Below the pieces are notes generated by a model that was not told where the DNA came from, did not search any database, and saw nothing but the letters and a program-made list of their open reading frames with translations. Of a stretch of DNA of 64,000 bases, positions 1 through 8,641 are shown in pieces; position 1 is the first letter of the stretch; every line of letters starts with the position of its first letter. The stretch comes from VRUE01 sp035693025. Lineage in GTDB: Bacteria > Actinomycetota > Thermoleophilia > Solirubrobacterales > 70-9. The DNA is taken from NCBI GenBank assembly GCA_035693025.1, contig DASSHI010000015.1:1-64000 (forward strand). The letters are read 5' to 3'. Both the position numbers and the translations under genes were made by a program.

Positions 1-36
1 AGGAGGGGGTCACTGGTTCGAGCCCAGTACCGCCCA
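1..36 (+). tRNA. tRNA, 3' end only (isotype not determinable)
   Basis: The first 36 bases read as the 3' part of a tRNA. A 5-bp T stem (ACTGG, 12-16, with CCAGT, 24-28) encloses the loop TTCGAGC, followed by the acceptor strand ACCGCCC (29-35) and discriminator A36. The anticodon lies before the window, so the isotype is unknown. No CCA is encoded. The stop codon of the convergent minus-strand gene begins at the next base. Confidence 0.8.
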
Positions 37-489
37 TCAGGTGCCCACGCCGATCGCGGTGAGGAAGACGAGCACCAGCGTCGTTGCCGCGAGCACGCCG
101 TGGGCACCGACGACCGGCACCGGGAAGCGCCGCTCGGCCGGTCGCACCGCGCCGCCGACCTGGCCCCCCTCGGCCGCGACGGGCGCGGTCGCCGCGGCGC
201 CCTGTCGCTGCTGCAGCCAGATCGCGAACATCGTGAAGCCGAGCAGCGCGACGACGAGGAGCAGAGCGAAGGCGATCCAGGCGAGGACGTCGCTATCGAC
301 GATCAGGTAGACGATCCAGAGCACCAGCCCGGTTGCCGCGAGGGCGAAATGGCCGAGGATCAGCGGTGGCTTGATGAGCCGGCCGCTGTGGTCGGCCTGC
401 TCCATGCCGCCATTGCGAAGCCAGATGGCGAGCATGAGGAAACCGCCGCCCGCCGTGATGATCCAAGTGATCAGTGCTGCCCATTCCAT
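37..489 (-). CDS. Four-helix integral membrane protein, unknown function
   Basis: A 150-residue protein made almost entirely of four hydrophobic segments, near residues 4-24, 45-68, 70-95 and 125-148, with a short Ala-rich soluble stretch before the last. The start at 489 is chosen because its ATG overlaps the TAA of the upstream DUF2231-type gene by one base (TAATG), an arrangement typical of translational coupling. A longer in-frame extension exists upstream, but it only overlaps the neighbour in another frame. It is the last gene of a three-gene minus-strand run starting at 1283. I do not recognise the family. Its partner suggests a role in the cytoplasmic membrane. Confidence 0.7.
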   Translation of the reverse strand: MEWAALITWIITAGGGFLMLAIWLRNGGMEQADHSGRLIKPPLILGHFALAATGLVLWIVYLIVDSDVLAWIAFALLLVVALLGFTMFAIWLQQRQGAAATAPVAAEGGQVGGAVRPAERRFPVPVVGAHGVLAATTLVLVFLTAIGVGT

Positions 490-956
490 TATCGATCTCC
501 CCTTTCGTCGTTGTCGGTGACTACCCGAGTTCCGTGGATGAACACCAAGGTCCCGCCGAGCCAGCCGCCCAAGGTCAGCACGAGGAAACCCGCGATCGTC
601 AGGATCAGGCCGCTCGTCGTCACGTCGCCGTGCTCGTAGCCCGGGTGCTGTCGCCAGGCGGCGAGCGCGAACAGCGCGACCGCGGTGAGCATCGCGCTCA
701 TATGCCAGGTGGCGGTGCGCCAGCGGGCGCTTCCCCACTCGAGCGTCACCCAGTCGGCGAAGCCGGTGAGCGCCGTCGGCGCCGCGGCGGCCAGACCGCC
801 GATCAGCGCCAGCCACGCCGCCGGGCCGGCCTTGTCCTCGATCGCGCCCGCGTAGCCGACTATCGCCAGGCCGGTGGCGAGGACGAACATTCCGATCGTC
901 GCGTCGGTCAGCGGCGGGTGCAGGGGATGTCCTCGGAGGCCGCGCAGAAGCGTCAT
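489..956 (-). CDS. DUF2231-type membrane protein
   Basis: A 155-residue protein opening with a HPLHPPLTDATIG motif (residues 10-22), the signature I associate with DUF2231 membrane proteins. It has four predicted membrane helices, at about 22-40, 47-66, 85-103 and 118-140. It begins directly after the TAG of the upstream zinc-ribbon-like gene (TAGATG) and overlaps the downstream membrane gene by one base, so the three are very likely co-transcribed. The biochemical role of DUF2231 proteins is not established. A redox or cofactor-related membrane function is only a guess. Confidence 0.8.
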   Translation of the reverse strand: MTLLRGLRGHPLHPPLTDATIGMFVLATGLAIVGYAGAIEDKAGPAAWLALIGGLAAAAPTALTGFADWVTLEWGSARWRTATWHMSAMLTAVALFALAAWRQHPGYEHGDVTTSGLILTIAGFLVLTLGGWLGGTLVFIHGTRVVTDNDERGDR

Positions 957-1283
957 CTACCCGTTAGCGTCGCCTTCCGCCGACTTCTTACCCCCGAATC
1001 GCGAGATCGCCCACGCCCGCAGCCGCTGCCACGGGGAAGGCGGGCGCGGCTGGGTGCGGCGCCACTCCTCCTCGGTCGGCAGCTCGCCCCGCTTGCGCGC
1101 CGCCAGCACGCACTCGGTGTGGGCGTGGCGGCGGCGCTCCATGTCGCCTTCCGGCGCGATCAGGAAGTGCTCGCTGAGCGCCGGCAGGTGGTTGCCGCAG
1201 AGCGGGCAGCGGTAGGTCGCCGGCTTGCGGTTCTGCGCCGGCCGCATCGCCCACCAGCGGACGTGCCGCTTCTCAGAGGCCAC
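957..1283 (-). CDS. Small zinc-ribbon-like protein, unknown function
   Basis: A 108-residue soluble, basic protein. A CPLC knuckle (C26, C29) followed by H53/H55 and C58 could bind one zinc ion, an HNH-like or treble-clef-like arrangement. The C-terminal third is Arg/Pro-rich. It is the first gene of a tightly packed minus-strand trio with two membrane proteins: its TAG abuts the next ATG. The sequence gives no direct evidence of nuclease activity. It could equally be a small regulatory or RNA-binding protein. Confidence 0.7.
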   Translation of the reverse strand: MASEKRHVRWWAMRPAQNRKPATYRCPLCGNHLPALSEHFLIAPEGDMERRRHAHTECVLAARKRGELPTEEEWRRTQPRPPSPWQRLRAWAISRFGGKKSAEGDANG

Positions 1284-1310
1284 TATGGGTGCTCAACTGG
1301 AGGCACGTCC

Positions 1311-2204
1311 TCAGGGGGAGGGCCGGCTTGCGAGCTGGGGCGTGACGGTGCCGCCGCGGCGGCGCTCGGACTCGGTGACGACGTCGAAGAAGACGTCGTT
1401 GCGGCCGCGGCGCATGCGGTGGGGGAAGAGGCCGCGGCTGCGGCGGCCGGCGGCGGCGATCGCGCGGAAGCTCGACTCGTGGGCGCGCGTCCAGCGGATG
1501 CCGAAGATGCGCCGTACGCGCGGCGGCAGCGTCCCCTTGATCAGGTGGTTCTGGAAGGCGATGTTTCCTCGCGCCGGCGCCGGGACCGGCTGGCGGAACG
1601 CGACCAGCGGCGCCATCTCGAGGCCGTGCTCGGTCGCCTGCAGGTCGGGCGCGGCGAGCTTGCCGTCGAACCAGGCCTTGAACTCGACGTGGCTCCCGGG
1701 AACCTCGCTCGCCGGCAGGCCGAAGAGCTCTCCGAAGCGGACGTAGTCCTGCCAGAGCCGCTCGCGCTCCTCGGGATCCAGCGGTCGCACCAGCGTCTCG
1801 TACATCTCCCGCCCCGAGTCGGCGATCACCGCCAGCGTCCACAGCATCAGCTCGGGGTCGAAGGCCGAGTAGGGAGTGCCCGCGGCGAACGGGCCCGCCG
1901 CCTCGGGCAGCTCGCCCTTGACCTTCTCGTGCAGGCGCCGCACTTTCGCCAGCGCCGCGTCGGCCTCCTTGCGCGTTCCGAGGAAGACCGTCTCCTGGAT
2001 CTTCGCCGTGCGCGCGAGGCGCTCGAACGGGCGGTTGCCCGACCAGGTCGAGAGCATCGTGCCGGTGTAGGTGAGCGGTTCCAGCGCGCCGATCAGCAGC
2101 GCCCGCTGTCCGTAGAGCAGGCCGACGGCGCGCTCGCCGTGGACCCGGCGCGCCATCGAGCGACCGGCTGGGAAGTACTGGTCCTCGCTTCGCTCAGAGC
2201 TCAC
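1311..2204 (-). CDS. MpaB-family oxygenase (DUF2236)
   Basis: A 297-residue protein resembling the DUF2236 / MpaB-Lcp oxygenase family of haem-dependent oxygenases. Recognition rests on the overall pattern: an N-terminal RRVHGERAVGLLYGQRAL segment, a central region around residues 120-160 (DPELMLWTLAVIADS), and a C-terminal tail beginning RRIFGIRWTRAHE. It overlaps the upstream FtsH-type gene by 11 bases, implying one transcript and coupled translation. Family members are diverse (rubber cleavage, meroterpenoid side-chain cleavage, many uncharacterised), so the substrate is unknown. The pairing with a membrane protease is unusual. Confidence 0.75.
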   Translation of the reverse strand: MSSERSEDQYFPAGRSMARRVHGERAVGLLYGQRALLIGALEPLTYTGTMLSTWSGNRPFERLARTAKIQETVFLGTRKEADAALAKVRRLHEKVKGELPEAAGPFAAGTPYSAFDPELMLWTLAVIADSGREMYETLVRPLDPEERERLWQDYVRFGELFGLPASEVPGSHVEFKAWFDGKLAAPDLQATEHGLEMAPLVAFRQPVPAPARGNIAFQNHLIKGTLPPRVRRIFGIRWTRAHESSFRAIAAAGRRSRGLFPHRMRRGRNDVFFDVVTESERRRGGTVTPQLASRPSP

Positions 2205-3714
2205 CGAGTGGAGATGGTACCTGCATCTCCTCTGCCCCCAACGAGTGCGCGGCGAAGATCTCGTCGAGTTCCTCGCGGGTCAGCGTCTCGCGCTCGAGCG
2301 CCGCCGCGGCGAGGTCGTCGAGGCACTGGCGGTTGTCGGCGAGCAGGCTCCGCGCCCGCCGGTAGGCCTCGCGCGCCAGCGTCATCGCCGCCACGTCGAC
2401 GTCGCGGCGGGTGCGGTCCGAGAGCGCGTAGTCGCCGGTCGGCAGCGCGATCGGCGGCGCCCCGTCGGCGTCCAGCGCCACCCCCATGCCGAACTCGGCG
2501 ACCATCTGGCGGCAGACCATATGCACGCGCTGCAGGTCGTCGACGGCGCCGGAGTAGGAGGCGGCCATGACCTCCTCCTCGGCGGCGCGCCCGCCGAGCA
2601 GCGTCACCAGCTCGTCGAGCAGCTCCTCGCGCGACTTCAAGTAGGTGTCCTCCTGCGGCGAGTGGCCGACGAAGCCGAGCGCCGGCCCACGCGGGACGAT
2701 GCTGAGGATCTCCGGCGGGTCGAGGCCGAGCAGCCGCCGGCAGAGCGCGTGGCCGGCCTCGTGGTAGGCGACGATACGCCGCTCCTTCGGGCTCAGCCGC
2801 CGCGCCTGCTGCGAGCCGACCGATTGGCGCAGCAGCGCCTCGTCGAGGTCCTCGCGCGCCATCGCGCTGCGGCCCGCCCGCCCGGCGATGATCGCCGCCT
2901 CGTTCAGCGCGTTGGCGAGCTGGGCGCCGGTCATCCCGGTCGTCTTGCGCGCCACGTCGGTCAGGTCGAGGTCGGCGCTGAGCGGCTTGTGCTTGGCATG
3001 GGCGCGCAGGATCGCCTCGCGGCCGCCCCGGTCCGGCGGCGCGACCAGCACCTGGCGGTCGAAGCGGCCCGGGCGCAGCAGCGCCTTGTCGAGCTTGTCG
3101 ACGTAGTTGGAGGCGGCGATCACGATCACCGTCCCGGGATCCTTCTCGAATCCGTCGAGCTCGACCAGCAGCTGGTTCAGGGCCTGCTCGCGCTCGCTCG
3201 AGCCGCCATCCCCACCACTGCTGCGCGCTCCCCCGACCGCGTCCAGCTCGTCGATGAAGATGACGGCCCGGCCCGACTTCCGCGCCTCCTTGAACAGACG
3301 GCGGATGCGAGCGGCTCCCCTCCCTACGAACATCTCGACGAAGCTCGAGCCCGAGGCCGAGAAGAAGTCGACCCCGGCCTGCGCGGCGACCGCCCGCGCG
3401 AGCATCGTCTTGCCGGTCCCGGGCGGGCCGAAGAGCAGCACGCCGCGGGGGGGCTGAGCTCCCAGGGCGGCGAAGCGGTCCGGGTCGCGCAGCCACTCGG
3501 CGACGTCCATCAGCTCGTCCTTGGCGGCGTCGACGCCCTGCACCTCCTCCCAGAGCACCGGCTTGGTCTTGCTCGCCTTGACCGTCTCCGGCTTGGTCGC
3601 GCCGAGCGTGCCGCGCAGCAGCGTGACGAAGACGAGCAGCAGGCCGAACATGAAGAAGACCCCGAAGACGGGGTACCAGTCGAAGAAGAAGCTCTTGACG
3701 TCGGCGACGGGCAA
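2194..3714 (-). CDS. ftsH: FtsH-type AAA+ zinc metalloprotease, short form
   Basis: A 506-residue ATP-dependent membrane protease. One N-terminal membrane helix (about 10-34) is followed by an AAA+ module with Walker A GPPGTGKT (96-103), Walker B IDELDA (154-159) and the SRH segment ALLRPGRFDR (211-220). The M41 peptidase domain has HEAGH (318-322) and a probable third zinc ligand Asp in VDDL (about 391). Classical FtsH is about 600-650 residues, with two helices flanking an external domain. This copy lacks that domain and the second helix, so it is probably an accessory paralogue. It appears to start with TTG at 3714. The 3' end overlaps the MpaB-type oxygenase gene. Confidence 0.92.
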   Translation of the reverse strand: MPVADVKSFFFDWYPVFGVFFMFGLLLVFVTLLRGTLGATKPETVKASKTKPVLWEEVQGVDAAKDELMDVAEWLRDPDRFAALGAQPPRGVLLFGPPGTGKTMLARAVAAQAGVDFFSASGSSFVEMFVGRGAARIRRLFKEARKSGRAVIFIDELDAVGGARSSGGDGGSSEREQALNQLLVELDGFEKDPGTVIVIAASNYVDKLDKALLRPGRFDRQVLVAPPDRGGREAILRAHAKHKPLSADLDLTDVARKTTGMTGAQLANALNEAAIIAGRAGRSAMAREDLDEALLRQSVGSQQARRLSPKERRIVAYHEAGHALCRRLLGLDPPEILSIVPRGPALGFVGHSPQEDTYLKSREELLDELVTLLGGRAAEEEVMAASYSGAVDDLQRVHMVCRQMVAEFGMGVALDADGAPPIALPTGDYALSDRTRRDVDVAAMTLAREAYRRARSLLADNRQCLDDLAAAALERETLTREELDEIFAAHSLGAEEMQVPSPLGEL

Positions 3715-3802
3715 GCAGTCAGTGTCAGGCCAAAGCGGCCAGGGTCCAATCGCACATACGTCCGCAAAGCTTGCTTTTGGCTCAGGGATCGGGGCTCGAC
3801 GG

Positions 3803-4549
3803 CTACTCGCGCACGACCTGCGAGCCGCCGACGATCGCCTCGAGGCCGTCGTCGGCGAAGACGATCCAGGCCTTGTTGCCGCCGTCGTAGTCGGGCGCCC
3901 ACAGCTTCAGTGTCGCCGGGCGGTCCCAGACGCTGACCCTCTCCTCGCCGGTCTGCTCGAGCCCGCGCCAGATCCGCACGAAGGGGTTGGACTCCCACTC
4001 CTCGCCGATCGTCGTCGGCTCGCGGTGGCCGGGGTGGACGGTCGTCTGCTGCGGCAGCTCCATCAGCCGCATCACCGAGGCCCGCAGGTCGGCGAAGCCG
4101 CTCGCGCCGGGAGCCATCGTCCCGCCCACGGTCCCCTTGAAGAGGACGTCGGCGGTGAAGACGTCGGAGCCCCCGACGAGGAAGGCGAGGTGGCCGGCGG
4201 CGTGGCCGGGGGTGTGGATCGCCTCGACCTCGAGGCCACCGGCGTCGAGCTTCTCGCCGTCGGCGAGGGTGACCGCGACCTCGTCCGCCAGCTCGGCCGC
4301 GCACTCCGCGTGCGCGACCAGCGGCGGGTCGCCGAGCGCCCGCCTCGCCTCGGCCAGGCCGGCGACGTGATCGCCGTGCGGGTGGGTGACGAGCACGTGG
4401 GTGATCTCGATCCCGTCGCGCTCGGCCCGCTCCAGCAGCGGCCCCAGCTCGTCGTTGCCGTCGATCAGCACGCCCTTGCCGCTCGCCTCGTCGGCCACCA
4501 GGTAGGCGTTGGACAGCCACACCGGGTTCTCGGTCCGCTCGACGATCAC
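3803..4549 (-). CDS. MBL-fold metallo-hydrolase
   Basis: A 248-residue metallo-beta-lactamase-fold enzyme of the glyoxalase II type. The zinc motif THPHGDH lies at residues 55-61, followed by a HTPGH segment and a later TVHPGH motif, which supply the remaining metal ligands. The GTG start at 4549 is preferred over the much longer open frame. A GAGG ribosome-binding sequence precedes it, and it overlaps the stop of the upstream cfa relic by four bases (GTGA), a fossil of a coupled operon. The upstream extension lies in another frame over that relic. It may hydrolyse a thioester or lactone-like substrate; the substrate is not identifiable. Confidence 0.85.
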   Translation of the reverse strand: MIVERTENPVWLSNAYLVADEASGKGVLIDGNDELGPLLERAERDGIEITHVLVTHPHGDHVAGLAEARRALGDPPLVAHAECAAELADEVAVTLADGEKLDAGGLEVEAIHTPGHAAGHLAFLVGGSDVFTADVLFKGTVGGTMAPGASGFADLRASVMRLMELPQQTTVHPGHREPTTIGEEWESNPFVRIWRGLEQTGEERVSVWDRPATLKLWAPDYDGGNKAWIVFADDGLEAIVGGSQVVRE

Positions 4550-4921
4550 CGTGCCCTCGAGTATCGCTGTTTTTCGAAGAGCGCCTGCACGTCGCCGATC
4601 CGGCCCTCGCGGAAGCCGGCCTCGGAGATCGTCAGGTAGAAGACCCAGAGGCGGCGGAAGCGCTCGTCGTAGCCCCTCCTGCGCAGTCGCTCCCAGGTGG
4701 CGAGGAAGCGCCGCCGCCAGGCGGCCAGCGTCGGCGGGTAGTTGGCCGTGATGTCCCCGACCAGACCTGGCGCAGGCTCGTCGCCCGTGCCAGGCAGGCG
4801 CCGATCGTCGCCTTCGAGGGCAGGCAGCCGCCGGGGAAGACGTACGTGTTGGCGAAGCTGCGGGCCGCCTTTTCGGACTCGTACAGGCCGTCGTCGATCG
4901 TGATCGCCTGCAGATACCCGC
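4546..4921 (-). pseudogene. Cyclopropane-fatty-acyl-phospholipid synthase, C-terminal relic
   Basis: Two frames on the minus strand encode consecutive pieces of the C-terminus of a CFA-synthase-type SAM methyltransferase. The first runs from about 4921 to 4758 (LQAITIDDGLYESEKAARSF, then the FPGGCLPS motif). The second continues from about 4755 to 4546 (DITANYPPTLAAWRRRFLAT, then the GYDERFRRLWVFYL region). The frame changes in a run of four C on the plus strand (4755-4758); one more base would restore the frame. The N-terminal two thirds, including the SAM-binding core, are absent. The remaining stop overlaps the start of the MBL-fold gene, indicating an ancestral cfa-MBL operon. Confidence 0.8.
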
Positions 4922-4984
4922 ATCCGAACTCGGTACGAATATGGAAGATGGAAAAGTTGGCGCAGCAGCGACTAGCGAGCTACC

Positions 4985-6244
4985 GTGTTGAGAGTTGACG
5001 TGAAAACCAGAAGCACCCGCGCGCCAGGGCTCCGCCTGGTGCTCCTGGCGAGTTTGATCGTGATGGTGCTGCTGGCTGACATGCCCATTGCCTCTGCCGC
5101 CCCAGGTGGTGCGGAACAGGAAGCCGCGCCACCTGCGGCGAGCGGAGAGACTCCCTTCGACCGGCAGGGTATCTGGATCTGGTACGTCGACCGCTCCGAT
5201 GGCGGCGATCCGGCCCAGATCGCCGCCCAGGCGAAGCGGGCCGGCATCGGCACGCTCTACATAAAGGCGGGCGACGGGGGCACCGTCTGGTCCCAACTCA
5301 ACCGGAGCCTCGTCGGCGCCCTGCACAAGCGTGGGCTGGACGTCTGCGCCTGGCAGTTCGTCTACGGCGACAACCCGGTCGCCGAGGCCAAGGTCGGCGC
5401 CACCGCCGTGCGCCGCGGCGCCGACTGTCTGGCGATCGACGCCGAGGGCGACTACGAAGGCAAGTACGCCTCGGCCGACCGCTACATCCGCGCCCTGCGC
5501 GCCCGGATCGGCGAAGGCTTCCCGCTCTCGCTGGCGGGCTTCCCCTACGTCGACTACCACCCGTCCTTCCCTTATTCCGTGTTCCTCGGCCCCGAAGGCG
5601 CGACCGTCGACCAGCCGCAGATGTACTGGAAGGCGATCGGCACCACGGTCTCCACCGTCTACGAACACACCTATCTCTACAACCGGCTCTGGGGGCACCC
5701 GGTCTACCCGCTCGGGCAGACCTATGGCGGCGCCGCGCGCAGGGACATCGTGCGCTTCCGCCGCTTCGCCCAGAGCTACGGCGGCCAGGCGCCGAGTTGG
5801 TGGGACTGGCAGGAGACGAGCAACGCCGGCTGGAGCGCGCTCGGCGCGCCGCTCGAAAGCCCGACGCTCGGCTACCGCCCGGTCGTCTCACAGCCGTTGC
5901 TGAAACGAGGCAGCAGCGGCGACCTGGTCGTCTGGGCGCAGGAGCACCTGCAGGCCGCGGTGACGCCGGGCCTGCCGGCGACGGGGATCTTCGGCAAGCG
6001 GACCGGGGCGGCGGTCCGCGCGTTCCAGGAAGAGGAGGGCCTGCCGGTCAACGGCGCCCTCACCACGCCGACCTGGAGCTCGCTGCTCAACTTCGACCCG
6101 GTACGTCCGCGCTGGGCGGGTCGCCGGGCGAAGCGAGGGGAGCGGGGCGGCGCAGCGGCCAGCCGCGCAAGGCCGCCGCGCCGCCCGCTCTCCGCCTCGC
6201 TGCCTGCTGTCGCCGATGAGATAAGCCCGGGGCCCGCCCCTTGA
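4985..6244 (+). CDS. Secreted glycoside-hydrolase-like protein with peptidoglycan-binding domain
   Basis: A 419-residue exported protein. The hydrophobic stretch at about 19-32 followed by SAA is a signal peptide. Residues about 60-290 (from GIWIWYVDRSDGG, with WSQLNRSL, then LAIDAEGDYEG and WWDWQE) look like a TIM-barrel lysozyme/GH25-like or DUF1906-like fold. Residues about 305-375 (LLKRGSSGDLVVWAQEHL, ATGIFGKRT) form a PG_binding_1 repeat. The tail is basic and low-complexity. The start is GTG at 4985 or possibly GTG at 5000. Its stop overlaps the TTG start of the next secreted peptidase, so the two are co-expressed. It probably acts on or anchors to the cell wall. Confidence 0.8.
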   Translation: MLRVDVKTRSTRAPGLRLVLLASLIVMVLLADMPIASAAPGGAEQEAAPPAASGETPFDRQGIWIWYVDRSDGGDPAQIAAQAKRAGIGTLYIKAGDGGTVWSQLNRSLVGALHKRGLDVCAWQFVYGDNPVAEAKVGATAVRRGADCLAIDAEGDYEGKYASADRYIRALRARIGEGFPLSLAGFPYVDYHPSFPYSVFLGPEGATVDQPQMYWKAIGTTVSTVYEHTYLYNRLWGHPVYPLGQTYGGAARRDIVRFRRFAQSYGGQAPSWWDWQETSNAGWSALGAPLESPTLGYRPVVSQPLLKRGSSGDLVVWAQEHLQAAVTPGLPATGIFGKRTGAAVRAFQEEEGLPVNGALTTPTWSSLLNFDPVRPRWAGRRAKRGERGGAAASRARPPRRPLSASLPAVADEISPGPAP

Positions 6245-7275
6245 GCAAGCGCCCGGCGGGGGCGCTTGCGGGAATGGCCATGATGCTCCTCCTCGCCGCT
6301 CCGGCGAGCGGGGAAGTGCGTCGTGACACGGTGATCGAGACGCCGAGCGTCGGCTCGGCGCAGATCTCTGCGAGCGCGGAAGCCAACCGCTATCCGATCG
6401 ATGACGGCAGCGGCGAAACGGTGGCGATCTCGGTCACCTCGGCCTGTCAGGAAAGCTGCGACGCAGCCGAACCGCAGCAGATCGCCGACTTCCTCGGCAC
6501 GCTGCTGCACGGCGACGAGATGCAGCTGCTCACGGTCCAGCTCGACACGCCCGGCCAGATCGAATTCGACTGCGGCTACGGCGCCCAGGCCTGTTACTAC
6601 GGCGAAGACGACAAGATCGTGCTGGACGGCGACAGCTCGCCGGCGCCGGACGGCGCGAGCCGCGAATTCGTCCTCGCCCACGAGTACGGGCACCACATCG
6701 CCCGCCACCGCGAAAGCCCGCCGCCCTTCCCCGCGGCGATCGACTGGGGGACGCCGCACTGGTCGAGCTACGAGAACGTCTGCAGCGGCTCGCGCGCCGG
6801 CGCGCTCTTCCCCGGCAACGAGGGCCTGCACTACTTCCGCGATCCCGGCGAGGCCTTTGCCGAGAGCTACGCGCACCTGCGCTTCCCGGAAGCCGAAGTC
6901 GCCTGGCGCTGGGTGCACAGCCTCAAGCCCGACGCCGGCGCTTTCCAGGCGATCCGCGAAGACGTGCTCGACCCCTGGCACGGCCGCTCCGTCTTCGACC
7001 TGCAGGGTCGGATCCCGCCGCAGCCGGACGGCGCCGCGGTGCGCACCTTCAGCACACCGCTCGACGGCACCGTCAGCCTGCGCCGCGCCGGCGGGGCGCA
7101 CTACCTGCTCAACCTGCTCAGCCCGGCCGGACACCTGCTGGGCACCTCGCGCCGCGGCCTCAGCTTCCGGCACCGGCTCAACTACACCGTCTGCGGCCAG
7201 TCCCAGCTGCGCGTCGCGATGCGCGCCCCGAGCCGCCTCGGCGCGGCCTTCAAGCTGCAGGTTCAGCGGCCCTGA
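6241..7275 (+). CDS. Secreted HEYGH zinc metallopeptidase
   Basis: A 344-residue exported protein with a short signal segment (about 9-23, ending PASG). The zincin motif HEYGH lies at residues 147-151. A downstream DPGEAFAESYAHL segment (E204 and E208) probably supplies the third zinc ligand, in gluzincin style. The C-terminal about 70 residues look beta-rich and may be an accessory domain. Translation probably starts at TTG 6241, overlapping the stop of the wall-binding protein (TTGA), so the pair forms one secreted unit. The substrate is unknown. Glu is mostly encoded by GAA here. Confidence 0.78.
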   Translation: MSKRPAGALAGMAMMLLLAAPASGEVRRDTVIETPSVGSAQISASAEANRYPIDDGSGETVAISVTSACQESCDAAEPQQIADFLGTLLHGDEMQLLTVQLDTPGQIEFDCGYGAQACYYGEDDKIVLDGDSSPAPDGASREFVLAHEYGHHIARHRESPPPFPAAIDWGTPHWSSYENVCSGSRAGALFPGNEGLHYFRDPGEAFAESYAHLRFPEAEVAWRWVHSLKPDAGAFQAIREDVLDPWHGRSVFDLQGRIPPQPDGAAVRTFSTPLDGTVSLRRAGGAHYLLNLLSPAGHLLGTSRRGLSFRHRLNYTVCGQSQLRVAMRAPSRLGAAFKLQVQRP

Positions 7276-7354
7276 GCGCCAAAGAGCTCGCAAACGTCCA
7301 GCAACCGCTAGATTTGGCGGCCGGGCCAACCCCACCGGCCCATCCGATTCCCTC

Positions 7355-8165
<811 letters not shown>

Positions 8166-8166
8166 T

Positions 8167-8641
8167 TCAGGTCTGCTCGTCGAGGCCGACGAGCAGAGAT
8201 CGGAGATTCTGAACTCCGACAATGAACGCGAGGTCGTTGCGCTGCAACCAGCGCCCATAGGCTTGGTGGAGTGTCTGAATGCTTCTGACCTCCTCAGAGC
8301 CTTTGGCGAAGCGCACAGAGCCGGCCTGAATCGAGCTGGCGCCGAACCGATCGGCAAGTGTCAACGAGTTGCGGGTGACCCAGCGCTGCGAATCGATCTG
8401 GGTCCAGAGGCGCCAAACCCCAGCTGCAAAGAGGAAGACATCGGGGGGTGACTTTCTCCGGCGAAACTTCGGTCTCCGCGTAGATTGCATCGCGTGACGC
8501 CTCGACGCTCCCCAGGTAGCTTTCAAGATCCACCCGAAGGGGGAAGGGGAGTTGACTGCCGAACCGAGTAAGACTCTCAGCAGAGCCATCGCTCAAAGAT
8601 CCCGCCAGATGGTTGTGATTTATCCCTCCGGCAAGCTTCAT
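8167..8641 (-). pseudogene. Hachiman-associated third gene, frameshifted
   Basis: The ATG at 8641 overlaps the hamB stop (ATGA). The reading frame runs as MKLAGGINHNHLAGSLSDGS through DLESYLGSVEASRDAIYAET to about 8450. The plausible continuation (PPDVFLFAAGVWRLWTQIDS, ending LLVGLDEQT) is in another frame and stops at 8167. The switch falls in a run of six G on the plus strand (8443-8448), so a one-base change would join both halves into a protein of about 157 residues. It may be a real pseudogene, an assembly error, or a slippage site. The product is unrecognised. The tight overlap with hamB suggests it belonged to the same operon. Confidence 0.55.

Noticed and set aside
474..2570. Long plus-strand open frame opposite the DUF2231, MpaB and other genes
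   Set aside because: It is antisense to several recognisable proteins, rich in Arg/Ala/Pro, and has no family features. It is a GC-bias shadow.
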